Below are positions 47,827 through 56,352 of a DNA stretch of 64,000 bases, in pieces. The position numbers and the translations under genes are program-made. Below the pieces are notes generated by a model, which saw only the letters and a list, made by a program, of their open reading frames with translations, was not told where the DNA came from and did no database searches. How positions within the stretch are numbered: position 1 is the stretch's first letter; each line of letters opens with the position of its first letter. The DNA lies in the NCBI RefSeq assembly GCF_035751725.1, contig NZ_CP142104.1:4588001-4652000 (forward strand), given 5' to 3'. The stretch comes from Pseudomonas frederiksbergensis. GTDB lineage: Bacteria > Pseudomonadota > Gammaproteobacteria > Pseudomonadales > Pseudomonadaceae.

Positions 47827-48570
47827 TTAGGCCAACAGTTCTTGAGCCGAGCGGACAAAGGGCAGTAATTCGGCATGGGCTGGCGTCGACACATCCACTT
47901 CCTGCTGGCGCTTGGCGCCCAGGTAATGCTGGCTGAAGACATCGAAATAGGCGTCCAGGGCCGATGCCGCGTCGCTATCCCCCGCCAATTCCAGGCACAG
48001 CGCCGCGACCTCGGCGGTGCACAGATGCTCACTGCGGGTCGAGCGCCGCAAGCGGTAGCGCGACAGCTTGTCGGGTAGCAGGCTCAAGATGGGCAGCCGA
48101 TCAAAATAGGGACTCTTGCGGAACATCTTCCGCGCTTCGGTCCAAGTGGCATCCAGCAGGATGAACAAGGGACGCTTGCCCTGGGCGAGGTCAACCGTGT
48201 GCGTAACCCGCGACGGCTCGACATATTCCCCCGGGAACACCAGGTACGGTTGCCATTGCGGGTCGTTCAACAACGCCAGCAGTTGCTCATTGACGTCGGT
48301 ACGCGACCAGATGAAGGCATGGTTATCGCGCACCACATCGGCAATCAGCCAACCCGTGTTGCTCGGCTTGAAGACTTCTTTATTGGTCATGATCAGGCAA
48401 ACGCCGGAGCGGGTCTCGACACTTGGACGCCAGGCGCACAGGCAATGACTTTCGATTACCCGACACGCGCCGCAACGGGGCGCGCGCCACCCTCGGGCCT
48501 GGAGCGGCTTGATGCCTTCATCGACGCGCTGGTCGCGCAAACGGGCTACGGCGTTGGAAACAAGGCTCAT
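47827..48570 (-). CDS. DTW-domain tRNA-uridine aminocarboxypropyltransferase
   Basis: A 247-residue TDD/DTW-domain protein. A zinc-binding CGACRVIESHCLC block is near residue 37. The DTW signature is present as LLDATWTEARKMF, followed by LSLLPDKLSRYRLRRST. Members such as TapT add an aminocarboxypropyl group to tRNA uridine 47. I chose the ATG at 48570, 9 nt inside the longest frame, which starts with GTG at 48579. The 215-nt gap to erdR holds no gene. Confidence 0.9.
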   Translation of the reverse strand: MSLVSNAVARLRDQRVDEGIKPLQARGWRAPRCGACRVIESHCLCAWRPSVETRSGVCLIMTNKEVFKPSNTGWLIADVVRDNHAFIWSRTDVNEQLLALLNDPQWQPYLVFPGEYVEPSRVTHTVDLAQGKRPLFILLDATWTEARKMFRKSPYFDRLPILSLLPDKLSRYRLRRSTRSEHLCTAEVAALCLELAGDSDAASALDAYFDVFSQHYLGAKRQQEVDVSTPAHAELLPFVRSAQELLA

Positions 48571-48753
48571 CGCGGGCACTGCCCACAGACAGGAAAACTC
48601 GACACGAACAACACTCGGCAGGGCAAAGAAGGCCGGCAGTCTACCAGAGCGGGTAAACCTGTACCCTCCAACCCGGCTTCCCTATAATCGCCGCCACTGA
48701 ACGCACAGTCACGTGACCGGTCGAACCACCAGTTACTGAACCAGGAGAGTTTC

Positions 48754-49176
48754 ATGCTGCGCCTTATCGTTCCAACCGTTGCCGTTCTGCTGGCGACGTC
48801 CATCAGCGCTCAGGCCGCGTCGCTGAAAGAACTCGAGCTGAACAAGATGCTGCAGAACGTTGCCAAGGAAAGCAGCGTAGGCACGCCGCGGGCGATCAAC
48901 GAAGAAATTCTCGATCAGGGCTACACCGTCGAAGGTACCGAACTGATCAACCATCTCAGCGTGCAAAGCAGTCATGCCCAGAAAATGCGCGCGGATCCCA
49001 AGGCGGTCTATTTCCAACTGGGCTCCACGGTGTGCACCAACCCGGGTTTCCGCAAGCTGATGGCCAAAGGCGCGACCATGCGCTACGAGTTCACCGAAGT
49101 GAAGACCAACCGCCCGGTTGCCACCGAACGCTTCCAGGAATCGGATTGCCCGAAACCGGCCAAGACCAAGAAATAA
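48754..49176 (+). CDS. PA3611-like secreted/periplasmic protein
   Basis: A 140-residue exported protein with a Sec signal (VPTVAVLLATSISAQAA). The mature part matches the PA3611 family, annotated in databases as quorum-sensing-regulated virulence factor-like; no activity is demonstrated. Two cysteines (TVCTNPGF and SDCPKP) may form a disulphide. AGGAGAG precedes the ATG. It is in the same order relative to erdR/dgkA and recA as in P. aeruginosa. Confidence 0.87.
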   Translation: MLRLIVPTVAVLLATSISAQAASLKELELNKMLQNVAKESSVGTPRAINEEILDQGYTVEGTELINHLSVQSSHAQKMRADPKAVYFQLGSTVCTNPGFRKLMAKGATMRYEFTEVKTNRPVATERFQESDCPKPAKTKK

Positions 49177-49371
49177 TCACCCCGTGCGTGCGCGCCGCTG
49201 CTCTTCGTCGGCGCGCAGTTCCGCCACCAGCGCCTGCAAATAGCGTGAGCGCCATTCCCGGCCTTCCAGCCGACGGCAACATTCCTCTTCCAGGCTGACC
49301 CGATTGGCTTGAGCCGCTTCCAACAGCATCAGGTACAACTGCCCGTCGAGCTCCAGAGTTACTCTGGTCAT
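49177..49371 (-). CDS. Small helical protein (ribbon-helix-helix-like)
   Basis: A 64-residue protein: one beta-like strand (TRVTLELDGQLYLMLLEAA) followed by charged helices (RLEGREWRSRYLQALVAELRADEEQ). The layout recalls a ribbon-helix-helix DNA binder, but no family is certain. The ATG at 49371 follows GGGAGAG closely. It abuts the convergent PA3611-like gene with no gap, and there is no toxin-like partner beside it. Confidence 0.65.
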   Translation of the reverse strand: MTRVTLELDGQLYLMLLEAAQANRVSLEEECCRRLEGREWRSRYLQALVAELRADEEQRRARTG

Positions 49372-49875
49372 CTCTCCCGCCTCCCTGCCCATCAATGCTT
49401 CATTTCATCGCGCGGACGCCCAGCCCTGGACGCCGAATTGCCTTGGCACGCCTGTTATTGAGTAAATCAGAGCGGTACGCACCCCGTCGGCGACCTGACG
49501 AGCGGTACGTTATCCGACGCCAGCGCTGACCCCATCGCGAGCGACCGATAACGGCAGGACTACAGTCAAAGTTGCAAACCTTCACATTCGAGCGCCATGA
49601 TCTGGACAGCTAATATCAACGCTAAAGGCTAGATTCAAGGTATCGTTTTCCTACCGGGCAGAAAGAGGCTGCCCTCGCTGATACGCGACGTGTAACCGTT
49701 TTTCATCCAAGGGAAACAGCAGGACCCGTTGGATGGCTTGGCCGCCTTGCTGCACATTGCGTCGAGCCAGGTTAACGCCCGGGCACGCGCCCGGACTGAC
49801 AACGGCACAGGAGGTGTCGTGGCCCTGACGAATCTCTCGTTGGAGCCGGGGGTTCTGTTCAGAAGGAGAAGCTGA
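49372..49875. other. 504-nt non-coding interval before the LOG-family gene
   Basis: No gene with credible start, codon use and homology is seen on either strand. A TTGGCACG at 49443 resembles a sigma-54 -24 element but no matching -12 GC follows. A CCGGGC-ACGC-GCCCGG hairpin lies near 49783-49798. AAGGAGAAG at the right end is the ribosome-binding site of the LOG-family gene. Confidence 0.5.
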
Positions 49876-50994
49876 ATGCCGTACAAACCGAATGACCTGC
49901 TCAGCCGTCATTTTGAGAACCATGGCCACGACCTCACCCGCAAGGTCGAAGAGCAACTCAACCTGGTGTCACCCAACAGTCCCAACCTCCCCATCTACCG
50001 CGACATGATCCTGACCGTGCTGCGCATGGCCCAGGAAGATCACAATCGCTGGAATGCCAAGATCACGCTCCAGGCCCTGCGGGAACTGGAACACGCATTT
50101 CGCACGCTGGAACAATTCAAGGGTCGCCGCAAGGTCACGGTCTTTGGCTCGGCCCGAACGCCCATCGAGCATCCGTTGTATGGGCTGGCACGCGAACTGG
50201 GCGCGGCGCTGGCTCGTTCGGACATGATGGTGATCACTGGCGCGGGCGGCGGCATCATGGCTGCGGCCCATGAAGGCGCAGGCCGGGAACATAGCCTGGG
50301 ATTCAACATCACCCTGCCCTTCGAACAGCATGGGAACCCGACCGTCGAGGGCACGCAGAACCTGCTGCCGTTCCACTTTTTCTTCACTCGCAAGCTTTTC
50401 TTCGTCAAGGAAGCCGATGCCTTGGTGCTCTGCCCGGGTGGTTTCGGCACCCTTGACGAAGCATTGGAGGTCCTGACGCTGGTGCAGACGGGCAAAAGCC
50501 CATTGGTGCCGGTGGTGCTATTGGACGCGCCCGGAGGCAAGTTCTGGCAAGGCGCGCTGCATTTCATCCGAGAACAACTGGAGGAAAACCGCTACATCCT
50601 GCCGACCGACATGAAATTGATGCGCCTGGTGTATAGCGCCGAAGACGCCGTGGAGGAAATCAACCAGTTCTACCGCAACTTCCATTCCAGCCGCTGGCTC
50701 AAGCATCAGTTCGTGATTCGCATGAATCACAAGCTGAATGAACAGGCGTTGCAACAAATGCAGGTCGAATTCGCCGACCTGTGCTTGAACGATTGCTTCC
50801 ATCAGCATGCCTATAGCGGCGAAGAACCCGAGGAAGCGCCTTTCAGCCATCTGACGCGACTGGCATTTACGTTCAATGCCCGAGACCATGGCCGCCTAAG
50901 GGAGTTGGTGGATTACATCAACCTCCCGGAAAACTGGGCGCAACCCGCCACCAAGGCTCATCCCCTCACCTGGGAGCCGATCAAGGTGACGTGA
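49876..50994 (+). CDS. LOG-family Rossmann-fold protein (TIGR00730-like)
   Basis: A 372-residue protein with the lysine decarboxylase-like LOG domain. Motifs GAGGGIMAAAHEGA and PGGFGTLDEALEV (PGGxGTxxE) match cytokinin-activating LOG phosphoribohydrolases and PpnN-type nucleosidases. It is longer than plant LOG, with an N-terminal helical region of about 85 residues and a C-terminal extension. A nucleotide 5'-monophosphate nucleosidase role is plausible, not shown. Confidence 0.9.
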   Translation: MPYKPNDLLSRHFENHGHDLTRKVEEQLNLVSPNSPNLPIYRDMILTVLRMAQEDHNRWNAKITLQALRELEHAFRTLEQFKGRRKVTVFGSARTPIEHPLYGLARELGAALARSDMMVITGAGGGIMAAAHEGAGREHSLGFNITLPFEQHGNPTVEGTQNLLPFHFFFTRKLFFVKEADALVLCPGGFGTLDEALEVLTLVQTGKSPLVPVVLLDAPGGKFWQGALHFIREQLEENRYILPTDMKLMRLVYSAEDAVEEINQFYRNFHSSRWLKHQFVIRMNHKLNEQALQQMQVEFADLCLNDCFHQHAYSGEEPEEAPFSHLTRLAFTFNARDHGRLRELVDYINLPENWAQPATKAHPLTWEPIKVT

Positions 50995-51000
50995 GCCCAT

Positions 51001-51038
51001 AAAAAACGGCCCGCTATCGAAATAGCGGGCCGTTTTTG
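51001..51038. terminator. Bidirectional terminator between the LOG gene and recX
   Basis: AAAAAACGGCCCGCTAT / ATAGCGGGCCGTTTTT with a CGAA loop: T-runs on both strands, so it ends both converging transcripts. Confidence 0.95.
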
Positions 51039-51039
51039 T

Positions 51040-51507
51040 TTAGTCATCCGTGCTGCGACCGCTGAACAAGCGATTGATCATTTCCATGGAGTAGCCTCGA
51101 TACGCCAGGAAACGGCCTTGCTTGGCTCGCTCCCGCGCGTCGACAGGCAGATGCCCAGAAAACTTGCGGCGCCACGTGTCGGTTAACTGTTCCTGCCAAT
51201 CGATACCGCTTTCGCGCAACGCAAGTTCGACATCCGCTCTTTGCAAGCCACGCTGGCCAAGTTCCTCGCGGATCCGCATCGGACCATAGCCGGAGCGGGC
51301 GCGATAAGAGACAAAGCTCTCAAGATACCGCGCTTCCGACAAAAGCCCCTCTTCCGTCAAACGGTCAAGGGCGGTGTCGATCAACTCATCAGGAGCGCCG
51401 CGCTGACGCAGCTTACGCGTCAGCTCGACTCGTCCGTGCTCGCGCCTAGCGAGCAAGTCCATCGCGGTTCGCCGCACCGCGACGAGGGTATCGAGTACGG
51501 CGGTCAT
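51040..51507 (-). CDS. recX: Recombination regulator RecX
   Basis: A 155-residue helical-repeat protein that limits RecA filament growth. Family marks are [35 protein letters not shown] and [15 protein letters not shown]. It lies 8 nt after recA, so it is likely made from the recA transcript by read-through. Confidence 0.96.
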   Translation of the reverse strand: MTAVLDTLVAVRRTAMDLLARREHGRVELTRKLRQRGAPDELIDTALDRLTEEGLLSEARYLESFVSYRARSGYGPMRIREELGQRGLQRADVELALRESGIDWQEQLTDTWRRKFSGHLPVDARERAKQGRFLAYRGYSMEMINRLFSGRSTDD

Positions 51508-51515
51508 CGGATCGG

Positions 51516-52568
51516 TCAGATATCGGCGTCAGCCATGTCATCGGCGGTCTCGCGATTAGCCACGGACTTGACGTCTGCGACCGGGCTCAACAGCTTGTCG
51601 CGCAGCTGCTTCTCGAGGGCCGCCGCGACTTCCGGATTGTCCGCCAGGAACTTGGCCGAGTTGGCCTTGCCCTGACCGATCTTGGTACCGTTGTAGGCAT
51701 ACCAGGCGCCAGACTTCTCTACGAAACCGTGCAGCACACCCAGGTCGATCATCTCGCCGTTGAGGTAGATGCCCTTGCCGTACAGAATCTGGAATTCAGC
51801 CTGACGGAACGGTGATGCAACCTTGTTCTTCACGACCTTGACGCGGGTTTCGCTGCCGACAACCTCATCACCTTCTTTCACCGCGCCAGTGCGGCGGATG
51901 TCGAGGCGAACCGAGGCGTAGAACTTCAACGCGTTGCCACCGGTGGTGGTTTCAGGGCTGCCGAACATCACGCCGATCTTCATGCGGATCTGGTTGATGA
52001 AGATCACCAGGCAGTTGGCGTTCTTGATGTTACCGGTGATCTTGCGCAGGGCCTGGGACATCAGGCGAGCCTGGAGGCCCACGTGCATGTCGCCCATTTC
52101 ACCTTCGATTTCAGCCTTCGGCACCAATGCCGCCACGGAGTCGACGATGATCACGTCAACCGCGTTGGAACGCACCAGCATGTCGGTGATTTCCAGGGCT
52201 TGTTCGCCGGTGTCCGGCTGGGAAACCAGCAGGTCGTCGACGTTGACACCCAGTTTGCCGGCGTATTCCGGGTCCAGGGCGTGTTCGGCGTCGACGAAGG
52301 CGCAGGTCGCGCCGGCTTTCTGGGCCTGGGCGATCACGGACAGGGTCAGCGTGGTTTTACCGGAGGATTCAGGACCGTAGATTTCAACAATACGACCTTT
52401 TGGCAAGCCGCCGATGCCAAGCGCGATGTCCAGGCCCAGGGAGCCGGTGGAGATGGAAGGAATAGCCTGGCGGTCCTGATCGCCCATACGCATTACGGCA
52501 CCCTTGCCGAATTGACGTTCGATCTGACCCAAGGCCGCAGCCAAGGCTTTCTTCTTGTTGTCGTCCAT
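51516..52568 (-). CDS. recA: Recombinase RecA
   Basis: A 350-residue RecA. Walker A (GPESSGKTT), Walker B ([10 protein letters not shown]), the L1/L2 DNA loops ([22 protein letters not shown] and [11 protein letters not shown]) and the acidic C-terminus are normal. I chose MDDNKKK at 52568; an open frame 12 nt longer begins MRTL. A LexA box lies 41 nt upstream. RecA also cleaves LexA and phage/tailocin repressors on damage. Confidence 0.98.
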   Translation of the reverse strand: MDDNKKKALAAALGQIERQFGKGAVMRMGDQDRQAIPSISTGSLGLDIALGIGGLPKGRIVEIYGPESSGKTTLTLSVIAQAQKAGATCAFVDAEHALDPEYAGKLGVNVDDLLVSQPDTGEQALEITDMLVRSNAVDVIIVDSVAALVPKAEIEGEMGDMHVGLQARLMSQALRKITGNIKNANCLVIFINQIRMKIGVMFGSPETTTGGNALKFYASVRLDIRRTGAVKEGDEVVGSETRVKVVKNKVASPFRQAEFQILYGKGIYLNGEMIDLGVLHGFVEKSGAWYAYNGTKIGQGKANSAKFLADNPEVAAALEKQLRDKLLSPVADVKSVANRETADDMADADI

Positions 52569-52608
52569 TAAAGTCCTCACGTAATCAATAAGGCCTGGCG
52601 GCCAACAC

Positions 52609-52624
52609 CTGTATAAGTAGCCAG
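52609..52624. promoter_or_regulatory. LexA (SOS) box of recA
   Basis: CTGTATAAGTAGCCAG fits CTG-N10-CAG, 41 nt before the recA ATG and inside the short recA/CinA-type gap. Confidence 0.88.
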
Positions 52625-52651
52625 TATTATTCCACAGCGATCAGGGATCGC

Positions 52652-53152
52652 CTACCCCTGATTTGAGATTTCTGCGGTGGCATGTTGTAACAGCCCGTCT
52701 AGCGCGGCCTTCACCGTTTGTCGGCGGACCTCGTCGCGGTTGCCCGGAAAGAATCGCTGCTCACTAAATACCGCCTCGCCAACGCCCCAGGCGAGCCACA
52801 CGGTGCCCACCGGCTTGGTCGGCGAGCCCCCGTCCGGCCCGGCCACGCCGCTGACCGCCACGGCAAAGCGCGCCAGGCTTTGTCGCTGGGCGCCCCGCAC
52901 CATGGCCTCCACCACCTCGCGACTGACCGCACCGACTTTTTCGAACAGCTCGCCGGGCACACCCAACTGCTGGGTCTTCTGGCGATTGGAATACGTGACG
53001 AAACCGGCCTCGAACCAGGCCGAACTCCCCGGTATCCGGGTGATCGCCTCGGCAATTCCGCCACCGGTGCAGGACTCGGCGGTGGTGACATGGGCATTGA
53101 GCAATTGCAAGCGCCTGCCCAGTTCAGCGGCCAACTCGGTAATGTCGTCCAT
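52652..53152 (-). CDS. Nicotinamide-nucleotide amidohydrolase (CinA C-terminal/PncC family)
   Basis: A 166-residue stand-alone CinA C-terminal domain. TAESCTGGGIAEAIT (catalytic Ser region), GFVTYSNRQKT, VSREVVEAM and AVSGVAGPDGG are the family blocks. PncC converts NMN to NaMN in the pyridine-nucleotide cycle. GGAGAGC precedes the ATG. This gene, commonly labelled cinA, is the usual border of tailocin loci in fluorescent pseudomonads. Confidence 0.93.
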   Translation of the reverse strand: MDDITELAAELGRRLQLLNAHVTTAESCTGGGIAEAITRIPGSSAWFEAGFVTYSNRQKTQQLGVPGELFEKVGAVSREVVEAMVRGAQRQSLARFAVAVSGVAGPDGGSPTKPVGTVWLAWGVGEAVFSEQRFFPGNRDEVRRQTVKAALDGLLQHATAEISNQG

Positions 53153-53223
53153 GATGCTCTCCTGATTCGACGCGACTGGCGCCTACCGTACACGAGCATT
53201 CGAAGCATGCAAGGCTCGGCGGA

Positions 53224-53745
53224 TTACTGGCGTAGGGCCCTCACATAGGCCTGGCAGGCCTGCAAGGCGATCAGTCCGCGGTCACCCTCGTCGGTGATGG
53301 CGATAATTCGTTGAGCATGCGCCGGGTCAAGTCGGGCGCGTGGGGCGCCATGATCCACGCCGCCGGTGCGGGGGGCGGCAGGCACTGCACAACCGGCGGC
53401 AACATCGTCGGCGTCGAGGAGGACTGACAGCCGGACATCGGCAGTAGCAAGGCGATCGCGCAGGCGATCCTGGTCACGTTGGGCATCGCTCAGGGCTCGG
53501 TAATGGGTTTGTTCACTGCTGGATAGTTGTTTTTCCAGGACCAGGCGTTTGTCCTGCTCGACCTTCTGCTGCACCGCAGCCGCCTGGGTGATTTGATTCA
53601 GGGTTTCGGCCTGGGCCTGTGCGAGCCGGGCCAGTTGCTGAGCGTAACGCCAGTCCTGGAACCGCCACGCAAGCAGCGCCGGACCGCCGGCCAGCAGCCC
53701 GAGCAACACGACAACGCCCACGGCACGTGACGAAAAAGGCATCAT
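53224..53745 (-). CDS. Rz-like inner-membrane spannin
   Basis: Last gene of the tail cluster. A short N-terminal membrane anchor (VGVVVLLGLLAGGPALLAW) is followed by a long periplasmic coiled coil rich in Gln/Ala/Glu/Leu (RLAQAQAETLNQITQAAAVQQKVEQ), the layout of Rz i-spannins that help disrupt the outer membrane at lysis. The ATG at 53745 overlaps the endolysin stop in ATGATG; an ATG at 53760 is an alternative. The Rz1-like gene is nested inside it in another frame. Confidence 0.82.
   Translation of the reverse strand: MMPFSSRAVGVVVLLGLLAGGPALLAWRFQDWRYAQQLARLAQAQAETLNQITQAAAVQQKVEQDKRLVLEKQLSSSEQTHYRALSDAQRDQDRLRDRLATADVRLSVLLDADDVAAGCAVPAAPRTGGVDHGAPRARLDPAHAQRIIAITDEGDRGLIALQACQAYVRALRQ
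53271..53486 (-). CDS. Rz1-like outer-membrane spannin lipoprotein, nested in Rz
   Basis: A 71-residue lipoprotein encoded wholly inside the Rz gene in another frame. The N-terminus is a signal with lipobox LPMSGC; the mature part is proline-rich (SSTPTMLPPVVQCLPPPAPAAW), the classic Rz1 composition. Rz1 meets Rz across the periplasm. Nested Rz/Rz1 pairs are well known in lambdoid phages. Confidence 0.8.
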   Translation of the reverse strand: MPNVTRIACAIALLLPMSGCQSSSTPTMLPPVVQCLPPPAPAAWIMAPHAPDLTRRMLNELSPSPTRVTAD

Positions 53746-54305
53746 GCCGAAGGTTGGCATAACACCGCCTTCGCCCGCGCCCAGAGTTGCAGGCGATCCT
53801 CCAAGCCGTTCAAGCCGCCGTTGATACGGCGGGTGATGCTGTTGAACTGGTCACGGTCGGCCAGTTCGTTCAAGCCACCCTGCTCCCAGAACCAGGCGGC
53901 AGACTCGGTGGCCCATTGCGGTTGCTCCAGCAGCTGCGGCAACGCCAGCAGGCGTTCGTCACCGAACAACCCCTGACTGCAACGCAGGTAATTGTCGCGG
54001 CCGGTAATCTGGATCAATCCCCGACCGCGATACCTTTGGCCGTCACCGTCGGCCTCGGGCGAGTTGCCCAGGCGAACGGCCAAGGTTCCGGTGTCGTATT
54101 TGCTCAGGTATTGCTCGCTGCCCAACTCCCGCACATAGCGCAATTGCCCGGACTCATGACCGACCTGGGCGAGGAATGCGGCCATGCGCTTGGGTGTGTC
54201 GATGCGATGGCGCGACATGGCGGTGTTCAACGCAGGAATAAAAATGCCCGCTTGGGCGCGGGCGTTGGGCATGATGTTGATGAGTTGCTGTTGGGTAAGG
54301 TCCAT
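53742..54305 (-). CDS. Glycoside hydrolase family 19 endolysin
   Basis: A 187-residue chitinase-class/GH19 lysozyme that cuts peptidoglycan. The catalytic-Glu region is FLAQVGHESGQLRYVRELGSEQYL, and the YRGRGLIQITGRDNY block is the family signature. No signal peptide, so export needs a holin, which is not visible here. It overlaps the Rz start and follows the last fibre module. Confidence 0.93.
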   Translation of the reverse strand: MDLTQQQLINIMPNARAQAGIFIPALNTAMSRHRIDTPKRMAAFLAQVGHESGQLRYVRELGSEQYLSKYDTGTLAVRLGNSPEADGDGQRYRGRGLIQITGRDNYLRCSQGLFGDERLLALPQLLEQPQWATESAAWFWEQGGLNELADRDQFNSITRRINGGLNGLEDRLQLWARAKAVLCQPSA

Positions 54306-54329
54306 GTTCAGGTCATCGCAGGTACATGA

Positions 54330-54776
54330 TCAAAGCTGTCCGACCAGCCAGGACGGCGTGACCGGACGATATTCAATGGTTGGAAAATGCTCATCTTGGG
54401 GCCAGTCCCTCAGCGCCCGGCGATAAGCCTGGAGTTGCGTGTACTGCGTCTGATCCAGCGTCGTACCGCCGCCGTCGTCCATTTCGTCGCGATCCCTTGC
54501 GATGAGGCGGTCGGTTGCTGTGAGCTGGGCGTTACGCCACGCATATTCGTTTTCCGATGCATGGGCCTGTGTCAGAGCGGGAGGATCGACGAGAATCGGA
54601 TAACCATTGTCGGGGTTGGCTGCAACACACTTGGGCGAAACTGCGAGTTGCTGAAGAAGCGAGAGCCAGTAAGCCTTGGGAATTTCAATCACATCACCGG
54701 GAATATCGGAATGATTGATGCAGGGAACATACGCTCCGCAAGTGCTTGGACTGAACAATAAGGTAAGTTCATTCAT
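54330..54776 (-). CDS. Tail-fibre assembly chaperone (module 3)
   Basis: A 148-residue soluble protein with no firm domain hit by eye. Its place directly after the third fibre (start adjoining the fibre stop), and its WRNAQLTATDRLIARDRDE...LQAYRRALRDWP helical pattern, fit phage tail-fibre assembly proteins. It differs strongly from the chaperones of modules 1 and 2. Confidence 0.7.
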   Translation of the reverse strand: MNELTLLFSPSTCGAYVPCINHSDIPGDVIEIPKAYWLSLLQQLAVSPKCVAANPDNGYPILVDPPALTQAHASENEYAWRNAQLTATDRLIARDRDEMDDGGGTTLDQTQYTQLQAYRRALRDWPQDEHFPTIEYRPVTPSWLVGQL

Positions 54777-55673
54777 TTAATAACCCTTCGCAAAGTATGT
54801 AATGCCCCAACCTGCTCCCAGGTGTCCCAGATGGTCTCGGGCCTTCAGGCGCACGCCTTGCCGGGTTGCGGTTCCACCCACCATTATCACCGTGGCTATA
54901 TCACCGCCTACATGGTTCGCGACAACCGACACAAAGGCGTTGGGAAAGGAAATAGGAAAAGTAACGAACACTTCCCCATTGGCATCTGTTACGCCGTAAC
55001 CCCACTGATCGATGTTTCCACTTGCGTACCTTTGGTAACCCGGATTGCCCAACTGGCCTGAAAACATTGAGGTGTATTTCAAAAGGACGGTGCCGCCTAT
55101 CAACCGCCATTGATTGTCCAGTTTGACGAATTCCGCCGTTTCACCACGGCCCAACTCAATGGGGCCGAGCGCTGAGGACGAGGGCCCTAGCGTATCGGTA
55201 GGCGAGGCTGCCGATACGTTCACAACAGCCCCTACGTTGATCAATGTAAGTGTCGCCCCATGTAGGATTCCCGCTGTACTGGGCAGCGTGACGTTGATTG
55301 CCGTAGTGCTGGCAAAACTGACGGCTGCGCCAATATGGGTTTGTGTCAGCGCCGTACTGACCGCATAAGCAAAAAAGCTGGAATACTGAACGCCACTGCG
55401 TTTTACAAACTCCGTGGTAGCCACGGATCTATCATTATCAAACTGGGGAGCGGTGGTGAATAATCCGCTGCTACGCAAAGCCGTCAACAGCTGGTTATCC
55501 AATTGTTCCGACGGCGTTAGTCCTGCTGCTTGAATGACACTCAGCAACTCCTGCGTCACACCATTGCCCCAACTAGCGGGAATCAGGGAGCCTGGCGTAC
55601 CTGCCCTGGGATCTTCGTCCACGAACCTGCCGTTAGACAAACCCGCACTGGGTATGCTTTTTGGGTAATCCAA
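54777..55673 (-). CDS. Tail fibre protein 3 (receptor-binding, gp53-like C-terminus)
   Basis: A 298-residue fibre. The first 60 residues are the conserved baseplate-attachment part shared with fibres 1 and 2 (MDYPKS(V/I)PS, GTPGSLIPA, WGN). The distal part is different and ends in a gp53-like C-terminal domain (IDQWGYG..., TFPISFPNAFVSVVANHVGGD), a common trimeric receptor-binding tip. Translation appears to begin at TTG (55673), unlike the ATG of its paralogues. The region is visibly AT-richer. Confidence 0.88.
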   Translation of the reverse strand: MDYPKSIPSAGLSNGRFVDEDPRAGTPGSLIPASWGNGVTQELLSVIQAAGLTPSEQLDNQLLTALRSSGLFTTAPQFDNDRSVATTEFVKRSGVQYSSFFAYAVSTALTQTHIGAAVSFASTTAINVTLPSTAGILHGATLTLINVGAVVNVSAASPTDTLGPSSSALGPIELGRGETAEFVKLDNQWRLIGGTVLLKYTSMFSGQLGNPGYQRYASGNIDQWGYGVTDANGEVFVTFPISFPNAFVSVVANHVGGDIATVIMVGGTATRQGVRLKARDHLGHLGAGWGITYFAKGY

Positions 55674-55784
55674 TTTTTATTTCCAGATTGGCCGGCGATC
55701 AAAATGAAGGCGATATAGAGCCTCAACGTTAATGCGCAGTGGCACGATAAATTAAGAAAGTTTTGATGTTCTGCCGTGGGTTGC

Positions 55785-56345
55785 TTAAGCGGCCGGCTCG
55801 GGCATGACAGGCCAGATGATATCGGTAGGAAAACCGGCCTGATGCTGGATGCGATTCAATTCAACGCTATAGAGTTTCCACTCCATGAGCGCCAGTTGTT
55901 CCTGGTCGTTGGCGTCGCCGATGTCTTCGGCGTATTGCAAAGGAGCAATCCTTTGAACGGCCTCACGCAGTAATTTATCGCGTTTTGCCAAGGCTTCCCG
56001 TTTGAGATCAGCCCGCTGTTGCGCCTCATCAAATACCCACATATTCTCTCGCCACACATGGTAACTACCCGGCCAGGGTTCGGCTGTGTAGGTATCTGGC
56101 AACTCACCGAACTCGGTCCACTCCAGAAGAGCGCCGTTGTCCTTGCGATACACCAAGCCACGCCAGTCCACCATTTCTCTCGGAACTCCGTTCACCATGA
56201 CCCAGGAATGATGCTCTTGGGCCGGGGGTAGTTCAAAGGAAAGTTGAATGCCGTTGCCGGGGATCTGAATGCCCATCCCAGGGGTCACGGAAAGCTCTAC
56301 CGGCCCCGATAGCACACCGGCTGCGTCAAACAGATAAATAAACAT
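55785..56345 (-). CDS. Tail-fibre assembly chaperone (module 2)
   Basis: A 186-residue protein of the phage tail assembly chaperone type. A C-terminal helical region (RADLKREALAKRDKLLREAVQRIAPLQYAEDIGDAND) with conserved Trp (MEWKLYSVELNRI) is typical. I chose the ATG at 56345, which follows GAGGTG. It follows fibre 2 with a 7-nt gap. A 111-nt AT-rich gap separates it from fibre 3. Confidence 0.82.
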   Translation of the reverse strand: MFIYLFDAAGVLSGPVELSVTPGMGIQIPGNGIQLSFELPPAQEHHSWVMVNGVPREMVDWRGLVYRKDNGALLEWTEFGELPDTYTAEPWPGSYHVWRENMWVFDEAQQRADLKREALAKRDKLLREAVQRIAPLQYAEDIGDANDQEQLALMEWKLYSVELNRIQHQAGFPTDIIWPVMPEPAA

Positions 56346-56352
56346 GGTCACC

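Noticed and set aside
49177..49371. Antitoxin of a toxin-antitoxin pair
   Set aside because: The small protein looks ribbon-helix-helix-like, but no toxin gene lies next to it.
49443..49458. Possible sigma-54 promoter (TTGGCACG)
   Set aside because: The -12 element lacks the required GC at the correct spacing.
49635..49956. Two short minus-strand frames before the LOG-family gene
   Set aside because: Overlap the start and ribosome-binding site of the LOG gene; no homology or start signal.
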